From: Megachile rotundata
Taxonomy: Eukaryota > Arthropoda > Insecta > Hymenoptera > Megachilidae
DNA: 64,000 bases
Reading direction: 5' to 3'
Assembly: GCF_050947335.1 (NCBI RefSeq)
Contig: NC_134997.1
Span: 2,914,001-2,978,000 of the forward strand
Positions 45,825-57,958 of the stretch are shown piece by piece (the first letter of the stretch is position 1; each line of letters starts with the position of its first letter). A program made the translations under genes and the position numbers. The notes beneath the pieces are model-generated. The model had not been told where the DNA came from. It worked only from the letters and a program-made list of their open reading frames with translations, and searched no databases.

Positions 45825-46470
45825 TGTCATCCCAGCTACCACCCCCTAAAATTATACCCACCAGTAGCCGAACACCCAGTATAAGTTGTTTCTGCATTTT
45901 TAACATTAAATGAACGTAGGAATTGATCTATATCACTTCAGTGAGTTACTGCATTAGACATTCCATTTCAGTTCTATCTCATTTCATAGATACGGTACTC
46001 ATTCGTTTTGAAACGTGAATTTATTTATTTGCTACATTAGAATAGTTGACAAAATTAATTTTCATGATTAATTTTATTCTTTATTCCTTTTGAAAGCATT
46101 AAATAAATACAATATACGTGGTCTGGGTAAACAACAACTAATTGGTCTTTCTCCTATTTGAGAATAATGAAGAACTATATGTATATTATTCTTAACTTTT
46201 CAATTCATTATTCGATTTAACTTTCAGCTAATAGCGTCCTGTTATATCAACGCAGTATCGATAGCCTTGTATACAACCACAATCGGCCGTTGCACTGGAA
46301 GCTGTTACTCATGCTGTCGAGCTCCTAACTTATACACGTTCTCATTAGCCAGTTTTTTTGCTAGTAATTCGAAAATGAAGCCTTAACCAATATTTTGGCC
46401 AAGGAAAATATTTTTCAGAACCGTCTCGCCTACTACTTTTTTTCGGCTCTTATACTAGTTCCAGGGGCAC
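45825..46470. repeat. Diverged fragments of the 36488-type element
   Basis: 45825-45880 resembles one end (GTAGCCGAACACCC), and 45890-46465 is collinear with about 37800-38410, including GGTCTGGGTAAACAACAAC. About 80% by eye, so older than the other copies. Confidence 0.7.
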
Positions 46471-46472
46471 TC

Positions 46473-47139
46473 ACAAGGGACATTACCCAATCGACACATG
46501 CCGATTTTGATGCGTTTTATTCCGTGCGGCGCGGTAGTGATTAAAACCGCGTCACGCTCATACCTGCTACACGTACAATAAATATTAAGAAATCAATTAA
46601 CGGCATATGGAGAGCTATAAAATGTCAAAAATATTGTAAAAGATTGTAAAAATAATGATATTATTAATAAATATGCTGATTGCCCTTCTTCACAGGGAGT
46701 GATTTTAAATTATACATATATCTAATAAATATTGCTACAAACACCAAATTCTAAAAACATGTATCCTCTATTTTAGTCCATACTTTACATACACAAAGTT
46801 GCAAAAAAATAGATCAACATTTAGTACCAAAATTTAAACAAAAATTATTAATTTCCAAAATATTATTTAAACGAATAAAGTTTATTAACATTTTTTTACG
46901 TACTAAAATTTCCCATTTAAAGTCCAGCGATTTAAAAAAAAAAGCTTCCAATTATCTCCATTAATTCCAGAGTTATTCCCAAAAGTATGATTTCAACCCT
47001 TAACTTTGAGGGCTATTTTCACCGCTTCAATGTGAACGATTGCCGATAAAAAAAATATGCATGAAATATTTTTTTGCGTTCTATATCATAATCAAAGCGC
47101 ATCAAAATCGGCGTGTGTCGACTGGGTAATGTCCCTTGT
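46473..47139. mobile_element. ACAAGG-family MITE with both ends
   Basis: 667 bp; inverted ends of about 40 bp (ACAAGGGACATTACCCARTC). The interior is collinear with an arm of the 27741 palindrome. This copy shows the family's single-unit form. No ORF. Confidence 0.78.
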
Positions 47140-47469
47140 CAGTATACTGCATATTAAAAATTTGGACGTACTGCAATTTTTTTCAAAAACGTACTCCCTG
47201 ATAAAACTTTGATTGATTTTTTATATCGTATATGTAGAATACCTTGAGAAATGATGATTACCATCAAAAAAGATTCATATGCAGCGACAGTGGGATATTT
47301 TTTTGTCCTAAAGGCGAGAAACGGGCATATCAAAAATTTAGCCGCTCTTAATAAAAATTTATTTATATCGTGTACATCCACCGACACTGTATAGTTGAGA
47401 AAATCCTGTTTGGCATATTTGCAATTAAATTTTGTATAGTTTCAAGCTTGATTCTCGCCTATGGTATTA

Positions 47470-47708
47470 TAATGCCATATTTTAGGTGTGTAACTGTATT
47501 GTATTGACAGCAATTACTGTAGATATTATAAGAAGAATTCCCCATAAATTCTCTACTGGATTTAGATCCGGTAAACGAGATGGTCAGTCCATAATCTTTA
47601 AATTCTGATCCTCAACCTACTTCAACATTATCGTATTGGAAGGTAAATTTAATGCTTGGAAAGTCAAATATATAAATATAGCAAGAATTGCTGCATTTGC
47701 TTCACTAG
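47470..47708 (-). pseudogene. Tc1-like transposase fragment
   Basis: On the minus strand, a short stretch reads LPDLNPVENLWG, the conserved third-Asp box of Tc1 transposases, with frame damage around it. The errantivirus-like element is inserted at its upstream edge (CTAG). Confidence 0.6.
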
Positions 47709-47987
47709 TGTAACGAGCCGATAAGGGCAGATTAGATCATGGACACTGAATCCTCCCGTGATTCAGTTCCATGAGTAATCCGGCAAACCCTGGACTCTGG
47801 AGTCATCCCTGCAACTAAGGAGTCATTCCTATGACTCAGGACGGCCCTTGGAGCTGGTATAAGGAAGGGGGCTCTTCTTCCACTATATATATATAAGGCC
47901 CCGCATTCTTGCGCAACACAACATAATAATAAAGGCTTTCGAGCGTACGCGTTTGTTCCTTTTTCTTTAAACTCTTTCGGCGTGACA
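47709..47987 (+). repeat. 5' LTR of the errantivirus-like element
   Basis: TGTAACGAGCCG ... CGTGACA. TATATATATATAAGG near 47884 serves as promoter TATA and AATAATAAAG near 47926 as poly(A) signal. It differs from the 3' LTR only at about 47809 and 47955. Confidence 0.95.
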
Positions 47988-48241
47988 TTTTTGGCGATCC
48001 TGCCAGGATACCAGCAATCAGTGTCAGAAGAAATTCCATCGGACATCATCTACGGAAGATCAATCCAAGGAAGGACTACGAGTGCCACTTCTGAGACATA
48101 AAGCGGTATCAACGAACCAAGGCAAGTACGGCTTTTAATACGTATAGAAATCCCGAACCCGTCATCAGTTCTGACGAGGACTCTATTGCAATATATAAGA
48201 AAACAATCGCGGAACAAGAGGAAATTAAACAAAAATTAACG

Positions 48242-49480
48242 ATGGCGCATTTGGAACAATCAATTAACGAAATTAAGCATGTTGTTAGCACAATGACTAA
48301 GGCATTAGCTGAGCACATGAAATTATTCGAGGAAGAAAACAAGAATAGACGACAGGAAATAATCGACTTGGCTAAGGTTTTAAATGCAACTGTAATAACG
48401 GAAGAAAGTGAGTCATCAAAGCCGAAAACAACAAGAGACCAGAGACGGAGCACAACCCTTCAGGACGACCGAGAAGACACTTCCAGTGAGGAGGAGGAAC
48501 GGCACGGTGGCGTAAGCGATCGAAATAGAAGTTCAAACAACGAGGTAGGACAAAAACCGACTCAAGTCATTAGAATCATTAGAACCTTGCGCGGACGTGA
48601 CGATTTGGGGATTGAAGATTTTATTTCCGACGTGCGATATGCCAGATCAATCTGCTCCGATAAATTTATGCTATTAAAGTTAATCATTGCCGAACGAATA
48701 ACTGATCAAGCTGAACGTGCAATAAGATATTTAAGAATAGATAGTTACGAAGACCTTTTCGAAGCACTGCGAACGTACGTTACTTCTCCAAACACTGTAA
48801 ACGGCAGTAGAACCCGTTTACAAAATACAAGACAGGGACAGACAGAATCTGTCGTCAACTTCAACATTCGATTTAGACAGGCCTTAAATGAACTAAAATA
48901 CGCCATACAGTATAAGCATACGCGCCCCAGCAGTAGGAAAATTGCGATAGAAGAAGAGGAAGATGCGGCAGTATCAACATATACGATGAACTTACGCAAG
49001 GAGATAGGAGTAATGATAGTACCAGCACAACCTAAGACTCTGGAACAGGCCCAAAGCCTGGCAATAGAAATGGAAAATTGGCTACGTGATTCAAAGCGAC
49101 CCACACAAGCAGCGACTCATGTGCAGATACGAACGAGCAACCCTTTACCAGTTCGACGAAATGATACCGAAGACAGACGCAACTATTTTCCAACTCGGCC
49201 GAGCAACCAGTTTTCAAGACCACTGGCAACAAGGCAAAATCCAACTCCACCAGTACAACCCAAATGCTTCAAGTGCGGACAAATTGGGCATATAGCACCC
49301 AACTGTACAAATTTTCGGCCAACCCACAAAGAGAAAATACCACCAAGGGTGAATCATACGACAGCTGCAGAAGAGGAGGACACGACCGAGCAGCAAGAAT
49401 TCACAGTGTGCCAGGAAGACTCCAATATGTACGAGCCAGCTTCAGAGGAATTAGAAATGGACCCGCACGACTTCTCCTAG
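48242..49480 (+). CDS. Errantivirus-like Gag
   Basis: 412 codons, uninterrupted. It opens with a coiled-coil-like helix (MAHLEQSINEIKHVV), has an acidic linker near 80-90, a capsid-like helical core, and a C-terminal zinc knuckle C-x2-C-x4-H-x4-C at residues 342-355 (CFKCGQIGHIAPNC). It packages the RNA and forms the particle. Pol overlaps its end in the minus-one frame, as usual for the group. Still potentially functional. Confidence 0.9.
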   Translation: MAHLEQSINEIKHVVSTMTKALAEHMKLFEEENKNRRQEIIDLAKVLNATVITEESESSKPKTTRDQRRSTTLQDDREDTSSEEEERHGGVSDRNRSSNNEVGQKPTQVIRIIRTLRGRDDLGIEDFISDVRYARSICSDKFMLLKLIIAERITDQAERAIRYLRIDSYEDLFEALRTYVTSPNTVNGSRTRLQNTRQGQTESVVNFNIRFRQALNELKYAIQYKHTRPSSRKIAIEEEEDAAVSTYTMNLRKEIGVMIVPAQPKTLEQAQSLAIEMENWLRDSKRPTQAATHVQIRTSNPLPVRRNDTEDRRNYFPTRPSNQFSRPLATRQNPTPPVQPKCFKCGQIGHIAPNCTNFRPTHKEKIPPRVNHTTAAEEEDTTEQQEFTVCQEDSNMYEPASEELEMDPHDFS

Positions 49481-49647
49481 ACACAGGCGCAAGCATTAAT
49501 TTAATCAAAGAAAATAAGGTAGATCCAAATCTTTCACGGGATCGTAATAAACAGACAATATTAATGGGGAATGACAAACACACATCTTATGAGACGGTCA
49601 CTTTTAACGCTTTAAACGAAAACCACACATTTCACATTACGATTTGA
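49264..49647 (+). pseudogene. Errantivirus-like protease, followed by deletion of reverse transcriptase
   Basis: Frame minus-one to gag. The active-site motif LLDTGASINLI is intact, but after FHITI the frame meets TGA at about 49645 and the next readable residues already belong to the RNase H connection. The whole reverse transcriptase (normally about 1.2 kb) is missing, with a change of frame at the junction near 49640. Confidence 0.85.
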
Positions 49648-49979
49648 AAACAAAACTGTGCGAAGAACCTGTATTAAGATACCCGGACTTTACTAAAGAC
49701 TTTACACTAACGACAGACGCTTCTAACGAAGGACTAGGCGCGATATTGTCCCAGGACGGACACCCATGTTGCTACATTTCTAGAACACTGAATCCAGCAG
49801 AAACACATTACACTACCACGGAAAAAGAGCTATTAGCGATAGTTTGGGCAATTCAAAGATTAAGGCAATATCTATTAGGTAGAAAATTTAGAATTAGAAC
49901 TGATCACCAGGCATTAAAATGGCTCCAAAACGTTAAAGATCCGTCCTCCCGTTTGATTAGATGGAGACTTATAGATTAG
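49644..49979 (+). pseudogene. Errantivirus-like RNase H domain
   Basis: 111 codons: YPDFTKDFTLTTDASNEGLG (first Asp), then TTTEKELLAIVWA (Glu) and FRIRTDHQALKWL (Asp), the RNase H core in order. Stops at 49977 owing to a one-base frame change near 49965; the rest of the domain continues in the next ORF. Confidence 0.88.
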
Positions 49980-51550
49980 AAGAGTATGATTACGAAATAG
50001 AATATCATAAAGGTAAAGATAATTTAGCAGCCGACGCACTCTCCAGAATACACAAGACAATGACTGACAAACCATTAAAAGACATGACATCGGACGAACT
50101 ATATAACTTGGCACAAAATATGACAGAAACACCTCAACCTGGCCCATCCGGAACATCCCGAATAAACCCACCAGATCCCGAACCAGAACCTTCATCTCCC
50201 TCCGTATTGAACTATGACGACTACTTACTATTCTTATGCGACTTTAAAATCCCTCCGAATTACAAAGAAAAGCCAAACCGCGAAACTAACAGACAGTTAA
50301 ATAAAATAGCATTAAATTTCGATAACGAACAGGAATTGTTGGAACAAATAGAGAAGGTTGCCACTGAAAATTCACACTTAGGGATCAACACTAATACATT
50401 CTCAGAAAACGAAATTTTAAAAATAGAATCCATAATACAGTTTATAGCGAACAAAAATCCCGATAAAACCTACACCTTCTCCAAAACCCCGATAATTGGA
50501 ATAACGCCTGTCATGAAAAACCAAATCCTTAAAGAAAATCATAATGCAAATTCGTCTCAACATTTTGGAGAAAATAGAACTATCGAGAGGATAAAAGAAA
50601 AATATTATTGGCCCAATATAGGTAAAGACGTTCATGATTTTATTTCAAATTGTGAAATTTGCCAAAAAGAAAAATTAACTAGAGTAAGACGCAGAGAATT
50701 TGCTGTTATACCAGATACTCCTACTGAACCGAATGATAAAATATCAATGGATATCTTTGGTCCCCTTCCGGTGACAACCAAAGGTAACCAATTCATTCTT
50801 TCCATTCAGGATGTGTTAACAAAATATCTAGTTTTGATCCCACTTAAGGATCAACGAGCAGGTTCAATTATTAATGGACTACTCGATCATTATATTTATA
50901 TATTTTCCTCACCAAAGCATATCTTAACCGACCGAGGTACAAATTTTGTCTCTGAGCTTATGCAGAAATTTGAAGAAGCGTTTAAAATAAAACATATCAA
51001 AACAACTAGTTTTCACCCACAAAGTAACGGAGCACTTGAACGTACTCATGCCACGGTTAAAGATTTAATTAGAACATGTACCGCAGATAGGCGAAATGAG
51101 TGGGACGAAATTATAAATTTAATTTGCTTAGGATATAATACTTCTAGCCATGAGGGAACTGGTCATACTCCTTTCGAGTTAACGTTTGGACACAAGGCAA
51201 ATATGCCCAGTGCTATCTCTGCCACGAGCACGCTCAGCAGGGAAGAACTATTTAGGTTGTGGAAAAAACGGCATGAAACGTACTTAGAGTCAGCTAGGCA
51301 TATTATAGAGAAAAATAAAACAAGATATAAAAGGGATCAAGACAGGAAGATACGTCTTCAATGTCTCTTCAATGAAAATGATAGAGTCCTTATTCATAAT
51401 GACCATAAAAGAAACAAATTAGATTCAGAATGGATAGGCCCAGCTATTATAACTAAAGTCATAAATCCATATTACATATGTAAATTTCCCAACCAGGTTA
51501 AAGAGTATAAAGTTCACGGTAATAGATTAAAATTATATAAATCGAAATAA
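49961..51550 (+). CDS. Errantivirus-like integrase with the end of RNase H
   Basis: 529 codons. The end of RNase H (KDNLAADALSRI) is at 19-30. The integrase H2C2 finger has H201, C231 and C234. The DD35E core is complete: D264 (SMDIFGP), D324 (LTDRG) and E360 (GALERTH). A GPY-type C-terminal module (WIGPAIITKV) is near 490. It inserts the cDNA into the host genome. The start codon is arbitrary because this is normally the end of a pol polyprotein; without reverse transcriptase and a joined frame it is unlikely to be made. Confidence 0.9.
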   Translation: METYRLEEYDYEIEYHKGKDNLAADALSRIHKTMTDKPLKDMTSDELYNLAQNMTETPQPGPSGTSRINPPDPEPEPSSPSVLNYDDYLLFLCDFKIPPNYKEKPNRETNRQLNKIALNFDNEQELLEQIEKVATENSHLGINTNTFSENEILKIESIIQFIANKNPDKTYTFSKTPIIGITPVMKNQILKENHNANSSQHFGENRTIERIKEKYYWPNIGKDVHDFISNCEICQKEKLTRVRRREFAVIPDTPTEPNDKISMDIFGPLPVTTKGNQFILSIQDVLTKYLVLIPLKDQRAGSIINGLLDHYIYIFSSPKHILTDRGTNFVSELMQKFEEAFKIKHIKTTSFHPQSNGALERTHATVKDLIRTCTADRRNEWDEIINLICLGYNTSSHEGTGHTPFELTFGHKANMPSAISATSTLSREELFRLWKKRHETYLESARHIIEKNKTRYKRDQDRKIRLQCLFNENDRVLIHNDHKRNKLDSEWIGPAIITKVINPYYICKFPNQVKEYKVHGNRLKLYKSK

Positions 51551-51562
51551 TTTTGTTTCAGG

Positions 51563-52549
51563 ATGTTGATCCAGATACTGGTCGTACTAATCGTAATTTG
51601 TAAATCCTTAAGCCTAAGCATAACCCCTTTAAATAATAGTAATGTGTTTTTAGAAGAACTACAAAGCGTATACATGTATCACACCAAAATAAAATTAATC
51701 GTAGGTATAGACGTACAGCCATACTTGGAAATAAGGAAAGAAACACGAAACCATATTGCCGAACTAAGTAAATTTTGCGATAAAAATGATTGCGAACAAA
51801 AATTAGAAATAAAGAGCCTTTCGAGTAGATTACAGCAGCTAGAAAACAAAATAATTCACTTAAAAACACTATTGCACATGAGAACGAAACGAGGATTACT
51901 AAATTTCGTAGGAAGTGTTTCTAAAACACTATTCGGAACACTAGACGAAGACGATTTGTTAACAGTAAATGAAAACATTGACAAACTTTTCAACCAGCAA
52001 AATCAAATCACACACATTGTACAGAATCAAACACAAATTATAAACACTGTATTAGGTTATACTCTAGAAAACACCAAACAAGAGATATTTATCAAATTAA
52101 CCCATTTGAATCAAATCCTCACACAAATTATCACACTAAACACATTCATCCTCAGCTATACCGAACAAATAGACACACTTAATACCGCGTTGCTATTAGG
52201 AAAACAGGGAATAGTTCATCCGGATATAATGACAAACAAAATATTCTTGCAAGGCTACACTAATCTTTTAAAGGAAAACCGCATATATTCAGCAATAGAA
52301 TCAAAAGAAGAAAATATTCAAACTCTAGTTAGTATTAGCGAAATCACAGTATTTACGCGTAACGCAAAAATATTTTACCATATTAGAGTACCGTTAGTAG
52401 AAGAAACAGAATGGAAAATGAAAAAATATTATCCAATACCAAGAAAAATAGGCAATGTATTTATGACAATAATATTGGATAACAGTATTGTACTACAAAC
52501 CTTACACGAATACATACCCGTAGATACAGAATACATATATACAGACTAA
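51563..52549 (+). pseudogene. Errantivirus-like envelope glycoprotein, first part
   Basis: 328 codons after a short gap from pol. Signal peptide at 1-19, a furin-type site RTKR at 107-110 followed by a hydrophobic GLLNFVGSVS fusion-peptide-like stretch, then long heptad-rich helices. This layout matches the baculovirus F-type envelope proteins of insect errantiviruses. The frame ends at 52547; the rest of the protein lies in another frame. Confidence 0.87.
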
Positions 52550-52601
52550 ATGTAAATTAAACGCACTTATACCAATCTGTAAGCGAACACAGCCGAACAT
52601 A

Positions 52602-53378
52602 ATGCTCCTACATAGTAACTTATGCGAAAGCGAAATACTCAAGACCTTCTACAAATCAAATCAATGTCCTACCGCAATATTTAGAATTAATGACTTAGTT
52701 TATATACCTTTAGAAAACTCAGGAAGATACCTGTTAATTCCAGAGAAACCTATAGATTTAGAAACATATTGTAAAATCAAACAAATTGTACATCTCGATC
52801 AGCCGGTATTATTAACTTCAGAGGAAGATTGTATTATAACTACGTATGACACAATAATGAAAATTGGTGGATCCATTAAAAATCTTACTTTTGAAACGAA
52901 ACTGAAACCAATAGAGATCAATTTTACAATAGAGCAATTGGATGTCCTGGAAGAAAAGATGCACCAAGTTCCATTAACAATAAATAGTTTTAACCATTAC
53001 AAAACGGACCTAGAGCAAATGTACAATAAATTAAACGATATTGTAGGACAAAGGCGAATACTCCATTGGAAAGATACCGCAGTGACAACACTACAAATAC
53101 TGGGATATGTTTCCTTAGGAGTAATAACATTATACACGCTATTGAAATTTTGTAAATGCACCAACCCTGGTAACATAATGCTATTTTGTAAAAATTGCTT
53201 CAACAATAATTCAAACGCCACATTGGAAAACCAACGAACATCACCAGCCCCAATACAACCACCAACCTACGCAAGCCTTCAGCAACAGGAATACCTAGAA
53301 GAAGATGAAGACGAACATCAACCTCTACCTGTACCACGGAAACTTAGGCGCGTTCGTTTCAGAGCAACGAAAATCTAA
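52602..53378 (+). pseudogene. Errantivirus-like envelope glycoprotein, second part with membrane anchor
   Basis: 258 codons. Cys-containing ectodomain remainder, N-glycosylation-type NLT and NFT sites, a membrane helix at about 160-183 (GYVSLGVITLYTLL), a Cys-rich juxtamembrane patch and a PxY/acidic tail (PPTYASL). Similarity to env continues upstream of the ATG in this frame to about 52550, so a single small indel separates it from the first part. Confidence 0.85.
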
Positions 53379-53389
53379 GGAGAGGGGAA

Positions 53390-53668
53390 TGTAACGAGCC
53401 GATAAGGGCAGATTAGATCATGGACACTGAATCCTCCCGTGATTCAGTTCCATGAGTAATCCGGCAAACCCTGGACTCTGGAGTCATCCTTGCAACTAAG
53501 GAGTCATTCCTATGACTCAGGACGGCCCTTGGAGCTGGTATAAGGAAGGGGGCTCTTCTTCCACTATATATATATAAGGCCCCGCATTCTTGCGCAACAC
53601 AACATAATAATAAAGGCTTTCGAGCGTACGCGTTTATTCCTTTTTCTTTAAACTCTTTCGGCGTGACA
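53390..53668 (+). repeat. 3' LTR of the errantivirus-like element
   Basis: Same length as the 5' LTR with two substitutions, preceded by a purine-rich tract and followed by CTAG, which also precedes the 5' LTR. Confidence 0.95.
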
Positions 53669-54977
53669 CTAGCATAAAATCTAGGAGAAGATCCGTCGCC
53701 TCTTTAATTGTTATAAAGAAAAACAGCTATTTGTTGGATGACCTATCTTAAGCAAATAATAAGTCATAGCCAAACCATGACTCTCTCGATGCACAACAAC
53801 AAAAATAGCATACATCCACCATTAGTCATAAGAGCTAAGGTCGTCCTCCCCCACTAGAGAGAGGATATATGTATATTGTCACTGACCACGGGCATTTTAG
53901 AAAGAGTTTAGAAAGAGAATCAGTTTTGCTGCAAGTTAGCAAGGAGGTCGTTGCTTCTATTCTTCACACGATTTTCTGTTAAAGTTGAGTTCGGCGTAAC
54001 CATAGAGGTTTTAAATCCAATAAACTTTTAGTATAGTAAAAGTGGTTCTATTCCTCAACGCGGATTCCAACATATTAATATAATAATATGTTCATTCTTA
54101 ACTTATCAAAATCCATACTTTAGAAACTACTTTTAAAAGATTTTAACAGCTATTCTGTACATTTTCAGTACACAATTATATTATGGATATTTAATAATTT
54201 AAAATTTCACTTACGCTAATTGTAATACTTTTTCAGTAATAGGTTAAAACACTCGCCGATAAATTCCTCTTTTACAAACCGTTATGTATATGTTCACGTA
54301 CGTACTTTTCCTTGTTTATATTGATGAATGTATTTGGTTGAAAGGAAAAGAGAAGTCACACGTAAACACAAAGCTACTTAAAAATTACTCGTATTTATCA
54401 CTTCAGTTTGCTACAGAAAGGAATTATCCGAATTTTACAGAGAGATGTGAATAGATGAACACAACGACTTGTACTTTGCGATTTTGTATCAAAAAGTGAC
54501 TTCTCCGTCATTTCTGGCAAGGTCCTCCAGGTCCTTTCGAAGATAATCCTCCGGTGGGGGAACTGGTACCGATAAATTATAGTATGAGATAAAGACGATG
54601 GAATCCATAATTAATTATTTTAATCGTGTATATCATTTTGTTTCTTTCTTCACGACTTTTTCCTGTTTGGGATGCTTCTCTCTTGCACGTACCTACGTCT
54701 GAATATTTCTCGACGCAAAATCAAATGTTTCTGAATTCGTTACCGAATTCCTCGTAAATTGTCTATGCCACAAAATATTGAATTCTTCGGTTCTTTTGTG
54801 AAAGTGCCTTACTGTTGTCTCTGGTGCATGTAAGTTCCGCTGCTGTAACTTGGGGACCAGAAGTACTGCCCCGTATTGGCCTCCTGCTCGCTCTTTTATA
54901 CTCCGAAAATTCGGAATTTGCCTTTTACTTTTCAAGTTCACGCAAGCTACCCGTATGATAAATACGTACAATTTTTA
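53669..54977. other. Unassigned sequence
   Basis: The block 53800-54072 ends CCAACA and has AATAAA near 54019, so it may be part of another LTR. The minus-strand ORF of 92 codons at 54693-54971 has no motif I recognise and I do not call it a gene. Confidence 0.35.
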
Positions 54978-55310
54978 CATGTTAGCGTCAACGTATTTTG
55001 GAGGGTCGTCGAGGGCAATTAGCCTGTGCTATTTTGCCTTTGAACGATTTATGATAGGGATAGACTGTGTGAGGTCTATGCCAGAGGTTGTTTATGAGAG
55101 TCTAAGTGAGGCGACAGATGATGGCTATTGACTTGGAGTCGAGTGGTCATCAGATATCGCAAGAATGTGTTCTTTGTCAGTTTGTTATTGCTTTACCTAA
55201 ATGTATAGGAACGTTGTTCCTTAAGGATCTGGCCACGGAGTGGGGAAGGCATCCTTGCCTTTGGTAAGAGGACTGAGTTTGACCTCTCGGCACTTACCCC
55301 AGAACCTTGA
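54978..55310 (+). repeat. About 300-bp dispersed repeat (copy 2)
   Basis: Shares the three blocks listed for 17408-17705, here with a different middle. The GGTAAGAGGACT ... CACTTACC end is best preserved. Confidence 0.65.
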
Positions 55311-56415
55311 GTTTATACGGATCTACCTTTGCTTTCTTGCCAAGTTTTAATATTTTTAAAGACTATTTTTAACATACATATTATTTTTAATTATTTATGT
55401 AGACATTAATTAATAAAGTAAGTATTTTTATTAATTTGTTAGTAATATATTCTGATTAATATTGAATAATTTTAACATAAAAATGATTATTCAATAATAA
55501 TTTAATTCGAAATACATTCTATGTCCTTTTCTACTTACTGCACGCGCATCTTACAAAGACATAGGCTAGCGAAGGGCGTGATCTTTGTTTACAATATTAC
55601 GTCCGATTTTTATTTCTTTAGACTGATGAAATAATGCATTTATTGGATTACTAATCATTTATTTTGATTCTTAATTCATCAATTCAATATATTTTAATAT
55701 ATAAATAATAATTATTAATAACCTAAATAGTTTATGTTTTATTGTCTGATTAAATAATTCATATGGTAATTCTTTCGACACATGGCGCAATCGGTAAAAA
55801 AAGAAACAGTCAATAATAAAAGTACTGAAGAATAATCAAAATGATGAATTTACAATAAAGAAACTAAATATACATCGAGATTCCTCAGAGTTGAATCTTC
55901 TGGGATGTTACAACTTGCTCCTTATGCCGTCTCTTATCCTCAAGACACGTCTTTCCAGTTTTTGGGAAACGCTGAATAATGCATTTGCAGCAACGGTAGG
56001 TTTTTCTGTTATTCCTCGGAGATGCTGTGCCTTCTTCAAATAACATATCTTCCAGTGCTTACGCCTTGGGTCACGGGTGAGCGGTCTTAATATTCCGATA
56101 TAATTCCAGTTAAAATTCTAGTAAAAATTTCTTAAGCTTCCATTTTCTTTTAGAACATTTCTCGGGATGAGGAATATTGCTCAGATTATTATTGTGTATT
56201 TAGTGATGTTCATATGATTTCTTCTTTCTTTCTCTCTCTCTCTATATATATGTGTGTATATTTTTACCTCGGACTTAAGTTTACTTATTAAAATTAGAAA
56301 AATATATTATTACGTTTTTTTTCTTTATAAATATATACGTTTGTAGGATTGGATCGGACGAAGTTGTCGAAATAAAAGGCTCGTAACACTTTGGCTTTTA
56401 AAGATATTCAATATA
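55311..56415. other. AT-rich sequence with a short microsatellite
   Basis: A CT/AT/GT simple repeat at about 56225-56262. A minus-strand stretch at about 55870-56090 reads a Cys-containing peptide (KTYRCCKC) without a recognisable family. No gene supported. Confidence 0.45.
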
Positions 56416-57695
56416 CAGTAAAGACTGGATAACTGCAACAAAATCGGGATCCAAGCGTTGCAGTTATCGAGTCGAAGTGTCGATTCTTTGTTTACATTTG
56501 GCTCTCGTCGACCGCTAAACGTAGGAAAGGACAGAGGCAAACGAGAGAGGCTATTTAAAATTAAATTTTTAGAAAAATCTGACGAGTAATGGTCTTTTGG
56601 TTCCATACAAAATCGCACCTCTATACACTCGAAAAAACAAATAATATTACTACATAAACAAATGTTGTTCAAATTATGCCATATTTGGTCTTATTTTGAT
56701 CAGGAGAATCTCACAATTACATTGGTAAAAGTAATATTTAGCAAAACCAAAAAATAAAAAAGTTTTACTGTTTACGCCGGTTCGGCTTACATTCCATACG
56801 CTGCTCGCTCGTCAAGTGTCAAAATTCAAGGGGGAACCTCCTAAGTGGTGGGGATAGTAACTGTTCCAACCGTTGGAACACGGTACATGAGAATTCTGCT
56901 TGGAGAGTTTATGATAGGTCCGCGACAAAGGTTATTTTTGAGAAAGACTTTTTCCTTACTTCCTGCAATACTCATTTACCTTTTTTCGTACAATAGCGTT
57001 AAATTTTTAGTTTCGTTTCGTCCTCGATAGCCAATTCCTGTCATAAATCCGGTAATTCTGAAGGGTCATTTCGACGGTACATTCGTTACGGTACTTTACG
57101 GCCATCGGGCCTGAGACCCAGAGGAAAAACCCCGGCGTTGCCGGACTTGCAGATTTCTCACGTACGCTCTGGTACCGTCCCACCCTCCTAGAGAAACGCG
57201 CTAAGGGCGTAACGGAAGGGTGGGAGAAAATCAAGGGACACGTTGATTGGAAAATCAAAAATCGAATGATGACCAATCAGCGTGTTTCCAAAACTTTCGC
57301 CAGAGCTCCTTAGCTCGCACGATCGAGAGCTAAGGACAGAACGCATCGTACGACAGGACCTATCTATCATTCGAACCGAACATACCTAACATTCGCACAG
57401 AACATCTCGCACATTCGAAGAGAACATCATTTTCAATAAGTCAACGTTACGGACTTAACCATTTTCCGGAGTCAATCGTTCGGACTCACTTTGAATCACT
57501 GCTCGAAAGTTAATTCCGCAGAGCAGCGCGTCGCGAAGGATCGTAGCCAAACGAGTCACAAGATTTACGACCTCGTGGCACGGAGTTAAAAAATCCGTGC
57601 GATCAGTTCGCGACGCGAGTAACCTCGTACGAGCGGTTACAGTAACGTGGCAATTATCCAGTCCATCGTTTGTCGCAGTTATCCAGTCTTTACTG
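56416..57695. mobile_element. TA-flanked 1.28-kb MITE with pogo-like ends
   Basis: Inverted ends CAGTAAAGACTGGATAACTG, TA on both sides. The interior includes a GC-rich part with no transposase. The end motif resembles pogo/Tigger elements, an inference. Confidence 0.8.
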
Positions 57696-57958
57696 TATTG
57701 CACAGTCTTTTTACGTTCGAATTATATTTGAATAAGAACACGTGCTTCTTATCTTTCAAACACATCTCTACTAGTATGTTCAGGGCTTGAAGGTCTTGTG
57801 CTATTTCCCCTTTTTCTTTTTTCTTTTTACTTTCTGTTGGCTTCTGATGCACCCGTTGGACACCTGTCATTTTCCCGTTATAATAATTTCTGTTGTACGC
57901 ATTCGCTAATACGGTTTTCTTCCATCCCTTCATAAAACTACCTTCACCTTATTGATTC

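Larger units (their letters stand above)
47709..53668 (+). mobile_element. Young errantivirus-like (Ty3/gypsy with env) element, defective
   Basis: Two 279-bp LTRs that differ at two positions, a CTAG target duplication, a primer-site-like TTGGCGATCC, gag, protease, RNase H, integrase, env and a polypurine tract (AAGGAGAGGGGAA). The reverse transcriptase is deleted and env is frameshifted, so it cannot replicate by itself. The LTR identity points to recent insertion, either before the damage or with proteins supplied by a complete relative. Confidence 0.95.
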
